The notes under the pieces are model-generated. The model was not told where the DNA came from, did not search any database, and saw nothing but the letters and a program-made list of their open reading frames with translations. Below are positions 1 to 10,690 of a stretch of DNA of 47,560 nucleotides, piece by piece; the stretch's first letter is position 1; each line of letters starts with the position of its first letter. Origin of the DNA: a virus; IMG/VR virus record IMGVR_UViG_3300042400_001382, positions 1 through 47,560 of that record; one strand, 5' to 3'. A program made the position numbers and the translations under genes.

Positions 1-925
1 AAATTGTATTATTTGAACCAACTACTGTATTTGTATAATTTAAATTAAATGAATTTGCATTAGCAATATTAGAGTTTAAAGTTGTTGTATTTGACCCAAC
101 TACTGTATTGGTATAAGTTTTTAAACTGATGTTATTAGCATCTACAACTGTATTGGTATAAGTTTTTAAACTGATGTTATTAGCATCTACAACTGTATTA
201 GTGTAATTTAAATTAAATGAATTTGCATTAGCAATATTAGAGTTTAAAGTTGTTGTATTTGAACCAACTACTGTATTGGTATAAGTTTTTAAACTGATGT
301 TATTAGCGTCTACAACTGTATTGGTATAAGTTTTTAAACTTGTATTATTTGAACCAACTACTGTATTAGTGTAATTTAAATTAAAAGAATTTGCATTAGC
401 AATATTAGAGTTTAAAGTTGTTGTATTTGAGCCAACTACTGTATTGGTATAAGTTTTTAAACTGATGTTATTAGCATCTACAACTGTATTGGTATAAGTT
501 TTTAAAATTGTATTATTTGAACCAACTACTGTATTAGTGTAATTTAAATTAAATGAATTTGCATTAGCAATATTAGAGTTTAAAGTTGTTGTATTTGAAC
601 CAACTACTGTATTGGTATAAGTTTTTAAACTGATGTTATTAGCGTCTACAACTGTATTGGTATAAGTTTTTAAACTGATGTTATTAGCATCTACAACTGT
701 ATTGGTATAAGTTTTTAAACTTGTATTATTTGAACCAACTACTGTATTTGTATAATTTATCACATACGAATTTGCATTAGCAATATTAGAGTTTAAAGTT
801 GTTGTATTTGAACCAACTACTGCGTTAGTGTATGATTTAAGAATAATATTATTAGCATTAACACTATTATCAGTATAAGCTTTTAAAATTGTGCTATTCG
901 AATTAATATTAGAATCTGTGTAAGA
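1..925. repeat. In-frame tandem 45-bp and 33-bp repeats in the fibre gene
   Basis: On the minus strand a 45-base unit encoding (N/T)YTNTVV(D/G)(A/S)NNxSLK recurs more than ten times, sometimes perfectly, for example around 111-200 and 619-720. It alternates with a 33-base unit encoding SNIANANSFNL. Unit lengths are multiples of three, so copy-number change keeps the frame. Toward 925 the units become degenerate. Confidence 0.85.
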
Positions 926-1411
926 TCGTAAATAGCTATTTGCAACAGAAATATCGTTTATTGATGATATTTTGTAATATGTTCCATTTTGATTTATGGT
1001 TACATTATTTGAATTAAATATAACCGTATTAACATTTAAATAATTTATTGATGTATTACCTAAAAATACTGTGTTTGCAAGTATGCTATTCGCTGATAAA
1101 ATTTTTGATGAGATAATATTACCAGATGCAACTATACTTGTATTTGCTGCAATAGTTAATGTATTGTATAAATTTGTTGCATTGTAAATATTTAATAACT
1201 TATTCGACCCTGAGATAGTAACATTACCAGCAAAAGCAGCTGTATTACTAACAATTAATCCTGTACCAGAAGAATCTAGTAATAATGTTCCAGATTCTTT
1301 AGTGTACGAAGAATATTTTAGAGAATTGCTATTATCAATAAGTTGGTTTGTTGCAATTAACCAATGAGCAAAAGTATTCGAATAACTAATTTGAGAAATG
1401 TTATTTGCCAC
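1..1411 (-). CDS. Repeat-rich tail fibre-like protein, C-terminus beyond window
   Basis: The frame opens at a GTG (1409-1411) preceded by AAAGGAAG eight bases upstream, and I find no stop before base 1, so at least 470 residues lie in the window and the C-terminus is missing. The first 150 or so residues are unique (MANNISQISYSNTFAHWL at the start) and rich in Asn, Ser and Thr. After that the protein is built from 15-residue units of the type TYTNTVVDANNISLK, with 11-residue SNIANANSFNL inserts. Such regular polar repeats are typical of extended phage fibre or whisker shafts. It is the last gene of the leftward baseplate operon in view, where T4 carries its own fibre and whisker genes. Function beyond a fibre-type structural role is inferred. 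Confidence 0.7.
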   Translation of the reverse strand, partial: MANNISQISYSNTFAHWLIATNQLIDNSNSLKYSSYTKESGTLLLDSSGTGLIVSNTAAFAGNVTISGSNKLLNIYNATNLYNTLTIAANTSIVASGNIISSKILSANSILANTVFLGNTSINYLNVNTVIFNSNNVTINQNGTYYKISSINDISVANSYLRSYTDSNINSNSTILKAYTDNSVNANNIILKSYTNAVVGSNTTTLNSNIANANSYVINYTNTVVGSNNTSLKTYTNTVVDANNISLKTYTNTVVDANNISLKTYTNTVVGSNTTTLNSNIANANSFNLNYTNTVVGSNNTILKTYTNTVVDANNISLKTYTNTVVGSNTTTLNSNIANANSFNLNYTNTVVGSNNTSLKTYTNTVVDANNISLKTYTNTVVGSNTTTLNSNIANANSFNLNYTNTVVDANNISLKTYTNTVVDANNISLKTYTNTVVGSNTTTLNSNIANANSFNLNYTNTVVGSNNTI

Positions 1412-1444
1412 TGTATTTACTTCCTTTTAAAATTACTTTTACTG

Positions 1445-1690
1445 TTATTTATTCTGGTTAGAATTTATAATTTGAATTAGTAGTTGTTTTAATTCACAAA
1501 ATTCCGATTTAATATCAGATATATCTTTTTTTAATTCAGTAACATCAGAAATTGTTGAATTAAATTGTATATCTTTTTGTTTTTTTAATTTGTATTCTTG
1601 TAAAGCAATTTTATCGGTATTCAAAATTGCTTTATTTGAATCGTTCTTAATCCATCCTGGTGCATTATCAATTTTTAATAATTTTGACAT
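1445..1690 (-). CDS. Small coiled-coil protein between virion genes
   Basis: This 81-residue protein has a hydrophilic N-terminal half (MSKLLKIDNAPGWIKND) and a C-terminal half with heptad-like spacing of Leu and Ile (VTELKKDISDIKSEFCELK), which predicts a short coiled coil. It sits between the 485-residue virion protein and the repeat-rich fibre, only about 33 bases from the latter, so it is co-transcribed with them. A role as a small structural or fibre-attachment protein is suggested by position only. I do not recognise the family. Confidence 0.65.
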   Translation of the reverse strand: MSKLLKIDNAPGWIKNDSNKAILNTDKIALQEYKLKKQKDIQFNSTISDVTELKKDISDIKSEFCELKQLLIQIINSNQNK

Positions 1691-1691
1691 A

Positions 1692-3149
1692 TTAAATTGT
1701 TGCTATAGCTCTTAAATTTTTTATTTTTGGCACAAAACATGGATTATTTGAATACATAACAATTTTTATCGCAAAATATTTAAAATCTTTATATATTGTG
1801 CCATTTTTATCTGAATATATTATATTTAAATTTTGGTATGTTTCTTCAGAATAATCTGATGTATTCGTTGCAACTAAGGATTGGGTAATTCTCGGTAGCC
1901 TGTTCCATGGTAATTCAGAAAAATTTTGAGTGAAGTCGTATTTATTTAAAATTTTATAAAATACTTCAATCTCAGTACCATTAGGTTTATTTGAATCAAG
2001 ATAAACCGTTAACCCATCTGCATCAAACTCATCATTTAATGTTATTTGTTTAGTTGTGTATTTTGCTAACGATAATCCAGAAGATGCTGTCAATTCACTA
2101 TCAGATATAAGTGAGTCGTATCCAACAATATAATTGGTAACAAGAACAGTTCCTGATCGTTGAAGATCTATTAAAGGTGTTATTGCATCATTTTTATTAA
2201 CCATAGTAATTGAAAATGTTACACCATCAGTTGTATTTGCTGTAGCAACTAAATTTAAATCAATATTTTTATTGTAAGTTATTGGTGTCGTTATTGTTTC
2301 AGCTGTTTCACTAGTTACTGTTGTTGCAGTTATACCATCAATGTAAGAAATTTTCCCAAATTCTTGTGTTTTAAGTTTTAAATTTAATGTACTAAAATCA
2401 ACAATATGATTTTTTGTATTTATGGTAAATGATTGCGTTCCTATATTAAATTTTGCTCTATTTAATATAAAACATAAATCTTTTGATTGTTCAGTATTCC
2501 AGGATTCTCCTTGTTGAGAAGTTATTAACGAACCGATATATGGATTAGTTACGATTTTATTTGATCCTAGTTCATTTAACCCCCTTTCAGCAATATATAA
2601 ATTATATTTTGAGGAATTGCTGTGTAACGTGAAACAATAATATCCAGGTTCTAGATACACAGGGAACTCAAACGAGAATAGGGTAGCAGACGAAGCAGTT
2701 AACGGTGGGGTTGCTATTGCAATCATTGACAGGGGAGTCATAGACACGAGCGATAAAGGGATAATTTCTCCTGATGGAACCCCATTAATCAATTTCCTAA
2801 TATCTAACGTTATGGGTGTTTGTTGGTCTATTGTTGAAAAAAATACACCAATAGAAGATAAAAATGTACCATTTGGATATGAATTTGAATCAATTAAAAA
2901 TGTTTGTCCAATATAATCGTTATATCTAAATTGAGATAAATTAGTATCTTGAGTCCCTGAATATACAGTATCAAATTCCGCATTAAATAGTAATTCACTC
3001 CAACTACAATTTATAATTTTGGTTGCCCAATAATGTATTTCTTCTTGGGTATATTTAGTTGTAGCAGAAATATTTCTCGATTTAATATATGCTGAATTTA
3101 AAAATTTATTTTCTACTATAGTTTTTGCTTGCGCATATGTTTTTATCAT
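1692..3149 (-). CDS. Virion structural protein, unassigned (485 aa)
   Basis: This 485-residue protein is rich in beta-forming residues and has no membrane segments. The middle (about residues 75-190) looks like a jelly-roll or carbohydrate-binding-like module, with IGQTFLIDSNSYPNGTFLSS and LEPGYYCFTLHSNSS. The C-terminal third has further beta-sandwich-like stretches ending in NPCFVPKIKNLRAIATI. It starts 25 bases after the giant 2500-residue protein and abuts the coiled-coil gene, inside the baseplate/fibre operon. I infer a tail or fibre-associated virion protein. No specific T4 homologue is recognised. Confidence 0.7.
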   Translation of the reverse strand: MIKTYAQAKTIVENKFLNSAYIKSRNISATTKYTQEEIHYWATKIINCSWSELLFNAEFDTVYSGTQDTNLSQFRYNDYIGQTFLIDSNSYPNGTFLSSIGVFFSTIDQQTPITLDIRKLINGVPSGEIIPLSLVSMTPLSMIAIATPPLTASSATLFSFEFPVYLEPGYYCFTLHSNSSKYNLYIAERGLNELGSNKIVTNPYIGSLITSQQGESWNTEQSKDLCFILNRAKFNIGTQSFTINTKNHIVDFSTLNLKLKTQEFGKISYIDGITATTVTSETAETITTPITYNKNIDLNLVATANTTDGVTFSITMVNKNDAITPLIDLQRSGTVLVTNYIVGYDSLISDSELTASSGLSLAKYTTKQITLNDEFDADGLTVYLDSNKPNGTEIEVFYKILNKYDFTQNFSELPWNRLPRITQSLVATNTSDYSEETYQNLNIIYSDKNGTIYKDFKYFAIKIVMYSNNPCFVPKIKNLRAIATI

Positions 3150-3174
3150 ATTAGTATTTTTGTTTAAATTTTAA

Positions 3175-6100
3175 TTATTTATCCCAATTATTATATATAT
3201 TAGTTATATATGATAATAGTGCTACTTCTCTCCAGAACAGATTATTTAATATATGAGGTGTCCCGCTTTCTTGTTCTGTAGGGTTGTATTTTAACGACTT
3301 TAACAGATTTACATAAGTTTCTTGTTTTTTTATGTATGTTGCTAAAGTTTCTTTTGTGAATGTATACCCAACAAAATCTTCTCGATACGTATTACCGGAT
3401 AATGCTATATTAGTGGAAAAATTTACTTTTAACCAATCAAACCAATCTTGAAAACCTTTTGCATTTATTGGATCATTTTTTATTGATGGGAAAGAGAAAA
3501 CAAAATCATATAGAGCCTGTTTTCCTGCTGGATTTAACGACCCAATTACCCCAATCGCCCCATTATTTTTATCAATAGTTTGTCCTAGTAATGCAGCGGC
3601 TTCATAAGAGCATTCCCAAACATCACCCCATCCCCTATCTGTCGAAGTAGATGTAGAAATAATAGCGCCTGTGGTCGAATTAATTACGTCTGTTTTTGTT
3701 GTTACTGTTATCCACTCTCGTAACACCACACCATAATACCTAAAATCTGGAGCAGTGTGTTTTAACAACCAATTCGTTTTTGCTATTCCTCTTTGACCGT
3801 CGCTCCAAGAAGGATTACCAGGTTCATACAAAGGTCGATTATTATAAGTATCCTGTTCGAGAATTAGGGTTTGAAATACAACAGAATAATTATCTTGACT
3901 TACCATTTTAAATGGAGGAGCTCCTGCGCTTACAGCAAGCCCACTTTGTGTGTATTCTTTCCACTGCGTTTTTTCGTCTAGAGGTATTGAGTACTGTCCG
4001 ATTAGTGTCCCGTCAAGAGAATCTAGTTTTACATTAACACCTGCCCAACCGTCCGGTTTTGAGTCGCCGCCTACTATTCCATCTATAAAACAACTTAACG
4101 TTACATTGAAACTTCCTTCTTTTGATTGATTCGATATACCACTATTATCCCATCTAAATACTGGTTCTACTCGTACTGCACCAGAAGAAATAATTTTGGT
4201 TGATGTTTTGTCGATTGCGACACCAGGAATCCATGTATCTGGGCTTATTTTTCTTTTAGTCCATACTTCATATTCAACATTTGTTGTAAAAGTTTTTTGT
4301 GTGTATGTTGAAATATTAGTATTTATGTTTGTTAAACCTACTTTCGCGCTAGTAAATCCATTTGGGTCTAGAGCAGAAAAACCTGCAACCAAATTGATAT
4401 TGTACGCTACTGTTCCATCAACAACACTATCTGATTGCCCTGTTACTTGAACTACTTGTGTAATATTCCAATTAGAAGGAGTAAATGTCAAAGAACTACC
4501 TGATGTAATTACACCTTCTGCTGTATTATCAGAAGTAGCAGTGACTGTTATGTTAGTTAATGGTGCTCTACTTAATGAAACTTTTATTGTGACATTAGTT
4601 CCAGATTCTGATGTTTGAGTTCCTGATGTAGAAGTAATAATAGACCCCGCTGGTGGTGCGGCTTTAGCTAAATTTATTAAATCATAACTATATTTTAATT
4701 TATCGTATACAGAATCGATTGATGATGTATTTACTGATATTGTATAAGAATCATTACCATCTTTATATGAACTATCATCTTGACCAGTAACAATTGTTGT
4801 TTGTGGTACGTTCCAATTTGATGTAGTGAAAGTTAACATACTACCTGCTGTAATTTTACCCTCAGATAAATTTGAGCTACTGTAGGATACAACAACAGAA
4901 TCTGATGGAGCAGAATCTAATTTAGTCGTAAATGTTACTGAGTGCCCGCTTTCAGATGTTTGCGATCCAGATCGAGTAATTGTTAGCGTACCAGGAGATT
5001 TATATGGTACTGTTGTGTCAATATTAGCTATTGGTGCTGTATTTGATACTAGATAAAAATTTTTATCGTTAGATACATAACACAAAAAATCAACATTATA
5101 GTTAGCTGTCCCATCAACAACGGAATCTGGTTGACCAGTAACCACCACATTTTGTGGTGTATTCCAATTTAATGGAGTGAAGTCCATTATATGGAAACAT
5201 TTACCTTCAATTTCATTACTAGATTTAGCACTCATGAACACATTCGTAGTAGGAGCTTTACTTAAACTTACCTGTAATGTTACTGTGTTACCTGATTCTG
5301 ATGTTTGTCTATTACCATTTAAATATGAATAATATATGAATCCAGGAATAACTGGTGGGATAACTGTTGTGTCTCTATTTTCTATAGCGGCATTAGCTTG
5401 TAGGTTATTCCAATACCCATTAGCAGAACTAGATCTTAAATTAACGTTATAGAGTACTGTTCCATCAACAACAGAATCTGGTTGTCCTGTTATTTCTATT
5501 GATTTTGGTTCTTTCCAATTAGATGTAGTGAAATTTATTGTATTTCCACTAACAAACGTTAGCGCATTATTTGCTACTCTCGTAACCACCCCTTCAGTTT
5601 TATTTGTTGATATAGCATAAATAGCAACATTAGTGTTTGGTTGTGAACTTAATACAACATCAATAATAGCAGTTTTTCCGTCTTCAGTTGTGTATAGTGT
5701 TGATTCTGAACTAGGTTTAATCAAAATTTCTGGTAGAGCAGGAGGTATTGATGTGCCTATATGTGTAAAATTTGCTGTTGTTTGTATATTGTTCCAATAC
5801 GTATCTGTAGAAGTACTGGTTATTGTAAATGCAGCATTGGCGTTTCCGACACTAGAGTAATTAACAGCAACAGTAAAATACTGTAAATCGTCCAATGAAT
5901 CAATAACTACCTGATTTGATTTTATAAGAGAATTTTTATTTGTAGAACACTTATAAATCCCATCAACAGTACAAATAGATGTATTTGAAGAACTTACTGT
6001 AAATGTTATAGGTAAATATTCGTCAAATTTTTGTCCAGAAATAGAAACAGTAAATTGAGTAGATCCTGTTTCTTGTGCAGTAGGTATAGTGGACGCAGAA

Positions 6101-9100
6101 ATAGAAGCAGGTGTAGTGATTGCTCGTTTTTTATTTATAGGATTAAGTTGTGTGTAAGAAATACCTGGAGTTGTAGATGATGTATTCCAGAGTTTAGCAG
6201 GTTTAGTGCCGGCATAATTGAATCCTGTGTCATCAGAAGTACCGTAATATTCTAAATATGAAAACAGTTTATTCAAATAATTTGTTGGTCTATCGCCTAA
6301 ATCATAAGTTAATGTAAAGTATTGTTTTGTGTTATAATTCGTATCAGTAAATGTTAATGTTGCAGGTGATATTGAATATGTTGTATTTGAAGATTGATCT
6401 CCTGATGCGTTCGACGCAACAACAGTCACAGATGAATTCGGTTTTTTATTTAAAAAAACAGGTAATTGGATTGTTCCTGTTTTGAACACTGTGTAACCCA
6501 TTTCATAATTATTAACAATATAATCTTCTGATGCATCAACAACAATTTTTCCTTGTTGTGTAGGGATTATAGGAGCCCACCCGACAAATTTAATATAAGG
6601 CTCTCTTATAGAAGTAACCGTTTGTTGTGAGACAGTAGATCTTCCTGATGAATAGAATATAGCTTCAGCTTTAGAAATTGCTTGAGATGGATCATAATTT
6701 GGATTATCGCAAACTATAATGTGTAAATCCCCTGATGGAAATTTCAATAATTGGTCATTTGGAATCTCTAAAACTCCTGAGCATTCTCCATACTCGTCAC
6801 TATATAAATCTCCACCAAGAGGTTGGATTGTAGATACAAGTATTGCTCCATTAGAACCACTTCCGTTTAATGTGGTAGCTAAAGTGTTTGCAACTTGTGT
6901 ATAACCAGTACCATTTTTAGTGAATTCAATTCCAGATATAGTAGATCCAAGAAAATTTAATTCAACTGTTGCTGTAGATGTATTCGCTCCAATAAACGAA
7001 ACTGTGGTATTTCCAGAATAATAGCCTTCTCCAGGATCGGTGATACAGATTGAAGAAAGACTACCTTTAATATTTTTATTTGGCGTTATATATCCATTTA
7101 CTAATTTACCGTTAATATACACAAACATTTTAGTTAGAGGAGCTAAATTCGTAGCCTTAAACTGTATTGATTTTGATCTAGCAAATGGTATAATTGAATC
7201 TGATAATATTTTTGTTACGTCCGATTGTGTAACTAATGCAGAAGATATACTATACATAGCTCTGTCATTTTGAGTCACAACAGTTGTATTTGTATTATCA
7301 ATAGAATATAAATTCGGTGTTGATGAATAAAATTTATTCCATTCATCATAAACAAGACCAGGAGTGATAGTGGAAGTAGCTAATGCTTCCGTATCAGGAT
7401 TAATTATATTAATAATTGGTTTTGTTTGAGTGTCTACCCAAACATCAGATTGCGGGTTTAAAAATAATTTCCCAGAATATGAAATAACATCAAATGGATT
7501 ACAATTTATTGTCGATGTTGCTAAAATTTGAGATGTTAATTGAGTTTCAGTGTAATTAAAACTGATTATATCTGATTTGTTTAATAATGTTGACGGTAAA
7601 GTTTTCATATCAACATTACTATCATAATATTCTGTTCTGAAAGATGGTCTTAATGCTTGTTCGGTTAAATCTAAAGAACAATTTTTATAATTGTCTGCAA
7701 TTGACATCACACCATAACCAACAAATGGATCTACAACAAACCCATTTTTCATTCTGTTTCCGGCAACATTATCGTAAATATTTCTAGACATAACATCTTT
7801 TTCAACCATATTTAAAGATGTATAATATTCAACATTAGAGATACGCTGTTCTAATTTACCGATATCATCCATTGTGTATCTACGATGTTTTTTGTATTTA
7901 ACAGAAATATCTTTTAATGATGCTGTAAATGGAGAAATTTCTATTGTTGCAATTGTCATTGCATTAACAAGATCAGTTGGCGGTACTTGATTTGTGTATG
8001 CAGGAACCCCTTTTATCCACTGAAATGATTTATTATCGGTTAATACTAATTTATCAATTCTTCCAAGATAATATGAAAAATTGTAATGCATATCAGAAAA
8101 AATTGTAGATGGAATTTCGTAATTATCAAAAATTAAAGATGTTGAATTATTCGTTCTACGTGGTCTGAAATCTATATAATTTTTTAAATCGTAATTAATA
8201 CTATTTAATTGTACAGATGGGATATTTGTGTATGGTATTCCACTGTAAGAATTAAATGTTAAATATTCTCCTGTAGAATGAGTATAATAATCGAATAACA
8301 CAAATACCAATTTTTCATCTAAATTAGTTTTAGCAGTTATTGTTCCATGATCGTAAATTGATTGAGTTTGACCGTTATTAAAATTATAATTAGATGTTAC
8401 TGTTTCCAATACACTCCAATTTGAAGTTGTTATTGAAGGTCTAACGTTTATATTGGAATCTATATTAGAACAATATAAACGCCCACCAGAAAAAACAACA
8501 TTATGTTGATTATATGTTATACTAGAATTCCACTCACCTATATAAGATGCATCTTTATGCGGAGAATAATACACTCCTGTGAAGTTTGCGATATCAGCAA
8601 ACCCTAAAGAAGTAGGAGTTGTTTTTGCGAAAACTCCTACGACTTGATTTTTATTAGCTAATTTAATTTTTTGAGTTGTCGATGTAACATCGACAGCATA
8701 TTTTATTGAGATAGATCCAGTATAACCGCTGTTAAATGTTATCGAAGCAATATATTCTGCTCCTGATTGGGTTACAACAATGGATACGTTATCTAAATCA
8801 ACATACTCCCCTATTGAATATACTCCAGAAGACGCTGTAGTAACAATAACAAAATTAGATTTTTTTACATCAGAAGATAAAGTTCCTATGCCACTTGAAA
8901 AATGTTTACCTGAACCTGAATGTAGTATATAATTATTTGAAGTTACAGTTGCTGTGGAAAATTTATCTATAGATAATGTAACATCAGATAATGACGCAAC
9001 GTTTTTATATGGTAATTCAAATAAAAGAGAATTAAATGATGAATCAACTATTGACAATTTCCCGTTTTCTTGAATTGTATCTGCTGCGAATGTAAAAGAA

Positions 9101-10677
9101 GAATAATCAGATGATGTTGGAATAACAACAGACTGTACAGTGGATAATTGAGTTTCAGTTGCAGAAATATTATACAGATACAAATAATATTCTGTGTCGG
9201 AAATATATTTTATATTTCTAACATAAGCATACGCAATAAATGTACTTTTATTTGCAGAGTTTTTTGTTGTGCTGTGTAATTCAACTCTTGCTGAAGATTG
9301 CGGATTTAATAAAATTCCTGTAGGTTTTCCGATTGAAATGTGATTTCCGTAATAGATTGATGTATAATAATTATCGATATTATTTGTGTCTCTACCTTTA
9401 TCAATATCAAAAAATTTTGGATACGATTGTTCGAATTCGTGTCCAAAAACATAAGCTTTTCCTGATGATAATTCAGCTTTTAATTTTGATTCGTTATCTG
9501 TAAAAGCAGAATTGTGAAAAGATAAAGAAAAATCTTTTACTATAAAGTTTCCTGCATGATCGTACATTTGTTTAGCTAAAACTTTTTCTAATTCGCCTAA
9601 TGTCGGTTGAGTATTATCTTTTATAATAATACCATTTTTAATTCTTATTAATTCGATAAATTTAGTTGATGTTAAATTTTTAATTTCTCCATCAACTAAA
9701 GGTTTTGATACTAAATTTAAATAAATTTTATATCTATCTGCTCCTGGAGCAGAATAATTATAAGAATTTTGAGCTGGATCTAACAGCGAAGAGTCATCAA
9801 TAAAATCTACAATTGCCTCAGTAACTTCATAACCAACAACGCAAGTAGGGTATTGTGTTTTAGTATTAGGGATAACAGTTAATGGTAGCGCTTTTACAAA
9901 ATGATTATTTGTAAAATATACCCCCTCATCAAAACCTATTTCCATAATATTTCTGGACGCAGTTTTTTTGACTATTGTTTGTACATTGCTATATGTTTCG
10001 TCGAGAGGTTTATTTACTCTAAATACAGAATTTTTAACCAATTCTGTGACAACATAATTATCATATGGATTATTTGAATCAGGAAAAGTTAACACGTCGC
10101 CAAGTTCAATAGCAACAGAATTTATAGTGAATTCGTAAGAATTCACTATACCATACACTCCTGATATAGAAAATGATGTGTCAACATCCAAATTACATGT
10201 ATACTCAGATTGGATTTCTGATGTTGATGGAGAACTAGAATACATTAAAGCATTAATCTTACTAGAGAATATAGACAATTCTTCTCCAGAAATAAAATTT
10301 TTTGTTGTATTATTTAATAATTTTACTGTAATGTAATTATTGACAATATCTATTGATGTAATTAACCCAAAACATGAAGAAGAAACACCAACAATATATT
10401 TACTTTTAAATTCTTGAATATCTGTAGATAAATTTGAAGTTACAGCTAATTTAAGATATTTAACATTAGTGTCAATAAAATATCTTCCACCAGTTACTTT
10501 TGATCCATCAGATAAAACAAATTTACCAAATTTACCAATTTGATCTTGTAATATTGATTGTAGTTGCGTTAATTCTCTAGCCTGAACAGACACACCTGGT
10601 TTAAATAAAATTTTATGAAAATTTTTATTATCGTTAAAATCGTCATAGTATGGTTGGGTGTTAAAATTTAAAGCCAT
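3175..10677 (-). CDS. Giant baseplate/fibre protein with DUF4815-like N-terminus and Calx-beta-like repeats
   Basis: This is the largest gene of the window (2500 residues). The N-terminus (QPYYDDFNDNKNFHKILFKP, then GVSVQARELTQLQSILQDQ) matches the pattern of DUF4815-type virion proteins of T4-like phages. Near residues 1200-1290 there is a glycine-rich GEGYYSGNTTVSF ... GTGYTQ module like those in the neighbouring baseplate proteins. From about residue 1650 to 2100 there are at least four repeats of roughly 100-120 residues of the form TSESG..V...LS.AP...V.V...S.N.(A/S)EG......LTFT..NWN..Q.V.VTG..DS...DG...Y, which resemble Calx-beta or Ig-like adhesion domains. The last 400 residues are distinct and Trp-rich. 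It lies downstream of gp8, where T4 has gp9/gp10, so it is likely a host-contacting baseplate or fibre protein. Confidence 0.75.
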   Translation of the reverse strand: MALNFNTQPYYDDFNDNKNFHKILFKPGVSVQARELTQLQSILQDQIGKFGKFVLSDGSKVTGGRYFIDTNVKYLKLAVTSNLSTDIQEFKSKYIVGVSSSCFGLITSIDIVNNYITVKLLNNTTKNFISGEELSIFSSKINALMYSSSPSTSEIQSEYTCNLDVDTSFSISGVYGIVNSYEFTINSVAIELGDVLTFPDSNNPYDNYVVTELVKNSVFRVNKPLDETYSNVQTIVKKTASRNIMEIGFDEGVYFTNNHFVKALPLTVIPNTKTQYPTCVVGYEVTEAIVDFIDDSSLLDPAQNSYNYSAPGADRYKIYLNLVSKPLVDGEIKNLTSTKFIELIRIKNGIIIKDNTQPTLGELEKVLAKQMYDHAGNFIVKDFSLSFHNSAFTDNESKLKAELSSGKAYVFGHEFEQSYPKFFDIDKGRDTNNIDNYYTSIYYGNHISIGKPTGILLNPQSSARVELHSTTKNSANKSTFIAYAYVRNIKYISDTEYYLYLYNISATETQLSTVQSVVIPTSSDYSSFTFAADTIQENGKLSIVDSSFNSLLFELPYKNVASLSDVTLSIDKFSTATVTSNNYILHSGSGKHFSSGIGTLSSDVKKSNFVIVTTASSGVYSIGEYVDLDNVSIVVTQSGAEYIASITFNSGYTGSISIKYAVDVTSTTQKIKLANKNQVVGVFAKTTPTSLGFADIANFTGVYYSPHKDASYIGEWNSSITYNQHNVVFSGGRLYCSNIDSNINVRPSITTSNWSVLETVTSNYNFNNGQTQSIYDHGTITAKTNLDEKLVFVLFDYYTHSTGEYLTFNSYSGIPYTNIPSVQLNSINYDLKNYIDFRPRRTNNSTSLIFDNYEIPSTIFSDMHYNFSYYLGRIDKLVLTDNKSFQWIKGVPAYTNQVPPTDLVNAMTIATIEISPFTASLKDISVKYKKHRRYTMDDIGKLEQRISNVEYYTSLNMVEKDVMSRNIYDNVAGNRMKNGFVVDPFVGYGVMSIADNYKNCSLDLTEQALRPSFRTEYYDSNVDMKTLPSTLLNKSDIISFNYTETQLTSQILATSTINCNPFDVISYSGKLFLNPQSDVWVDTQTKPIINIINPDTEALATSTITPGLVYDEWNKFYSSTPNLYSIDNTNTTVVTQNDRAMYSISSALVTQSDVTKILSDSIIPFARSKSIQFKATNLAPLTKMFVYINGKLVNGYITPNKNIKGSLSSICITDPGEGYYSGNTTVSFIGANTSTATVELNFLGSTISGIEFTKNGTGYTQVANTLATTLNGSGSNGAILVSTIQPLGGDLYSDEYGECSGVLEIPNDQLLKFPSGDLHIIVCDNPNYDPSQAISKAEAIFYSSGRSTVSQQTVTSIREPYIKFVGWAPIIPTQQGKIVVDASEDYIVNNYEMGYTVFKTGTIQLPVFLNKKPNSSVTVVASNASGDQSSNTTYSISPATLTFTDTNYNTKQYFTLTYDLGDRPTNYLNKLFSYLEYYGTSDDTGFNYAGTKPAKLWNTSSTTPGISYTQLNPINKKRAITTPASISASTIPTAQETGSTQFTVSISGQKFDEYLPITFTVSSSNTSICTVDGIYKCSTNKNSLIKSNQVVIDSLDDLQYFTVAVNYSSVGNANAAFTITSTSTDTYWNNIQTTANFTHIGTSIPPALPEILIKPSSESTLYTTEDGKTAIIDVVLSSQPNTNVAIYAISTNKTEGVVTRVANNALTFVSGNTINFTTSNWKEPKSIEITGQPDSVVDGTVLYNVNLRSSSANGYWNNLQANAAIENRDTTVIPPVIPGFIYYSYLNGNRQTSESGNTVTLQVSLSKAPTTNVFMSAKSSNEIEGKCFHIMDFTPLNWNTPQNVVVTGQPDSVVDGTANYNVDFLCYVSNDKNFYLVSNTAPIANIDTTVPYKSPGTLTITRSGSQTSESGHSVTFTTKLDSAPSDSVVVSYSSSNLSEGKITAGSMLTFTTSNWNVPQTTIVTGQDDSSYKDGNDSYTISVNTSSIDSVYDKLKYSYDLINLAKAAPPAGSIITSTSGTQTSESGTNVTIKVSLSRAPLTNITVTATSDNTAEGVITSGSSLTFTPSNWNITQVVQVTGQSDSVVDGTVAYNINLVAGFSALDPNGFTSAKVGLTNINTNISTYTQKTFTTNVEYEVWTKRKISPDTWIPGVAIDKTSTKIISSGAVRVEPVFRWDNSGISNQSKEGSFNVTLSCFIDGIVGGDSKPDGWAGVNVKLDSLDGTLIGQYSIPLDEKTQWKEYTQSGLAVSAGAPPFKMVSQDNYSVVFQTLILEQDTYNNRPLYEPGNPSWSDGQRGIAKTNWLLKHTAPDFRYYGVVLREWITVTTKTDVINSTTGAIISTSTSTDRGWGDVWECSYEAAALLGQTIDKNNGAIGVIGSLNPAGKQALYDFVFSFPSIKNDPINAKGFQDWFDWLKVNFSTNIALSGNTYREDFVGYTFTKETLATYIKKQETYVNLLKSLKYNPTEQESGTPHILNNLFWREVALLSYITNIYNNWDK

Positions 10678-10690
10678 ATATTTTTAAACC

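Noticed and set aside
1-925. Possible CRISPR array because of regular repeats
   Set aside because: The repeats are joined in one long minus-strand reading frame, their lengths are multiples of three and there are no unique spacers. They encode a fibre shaft.
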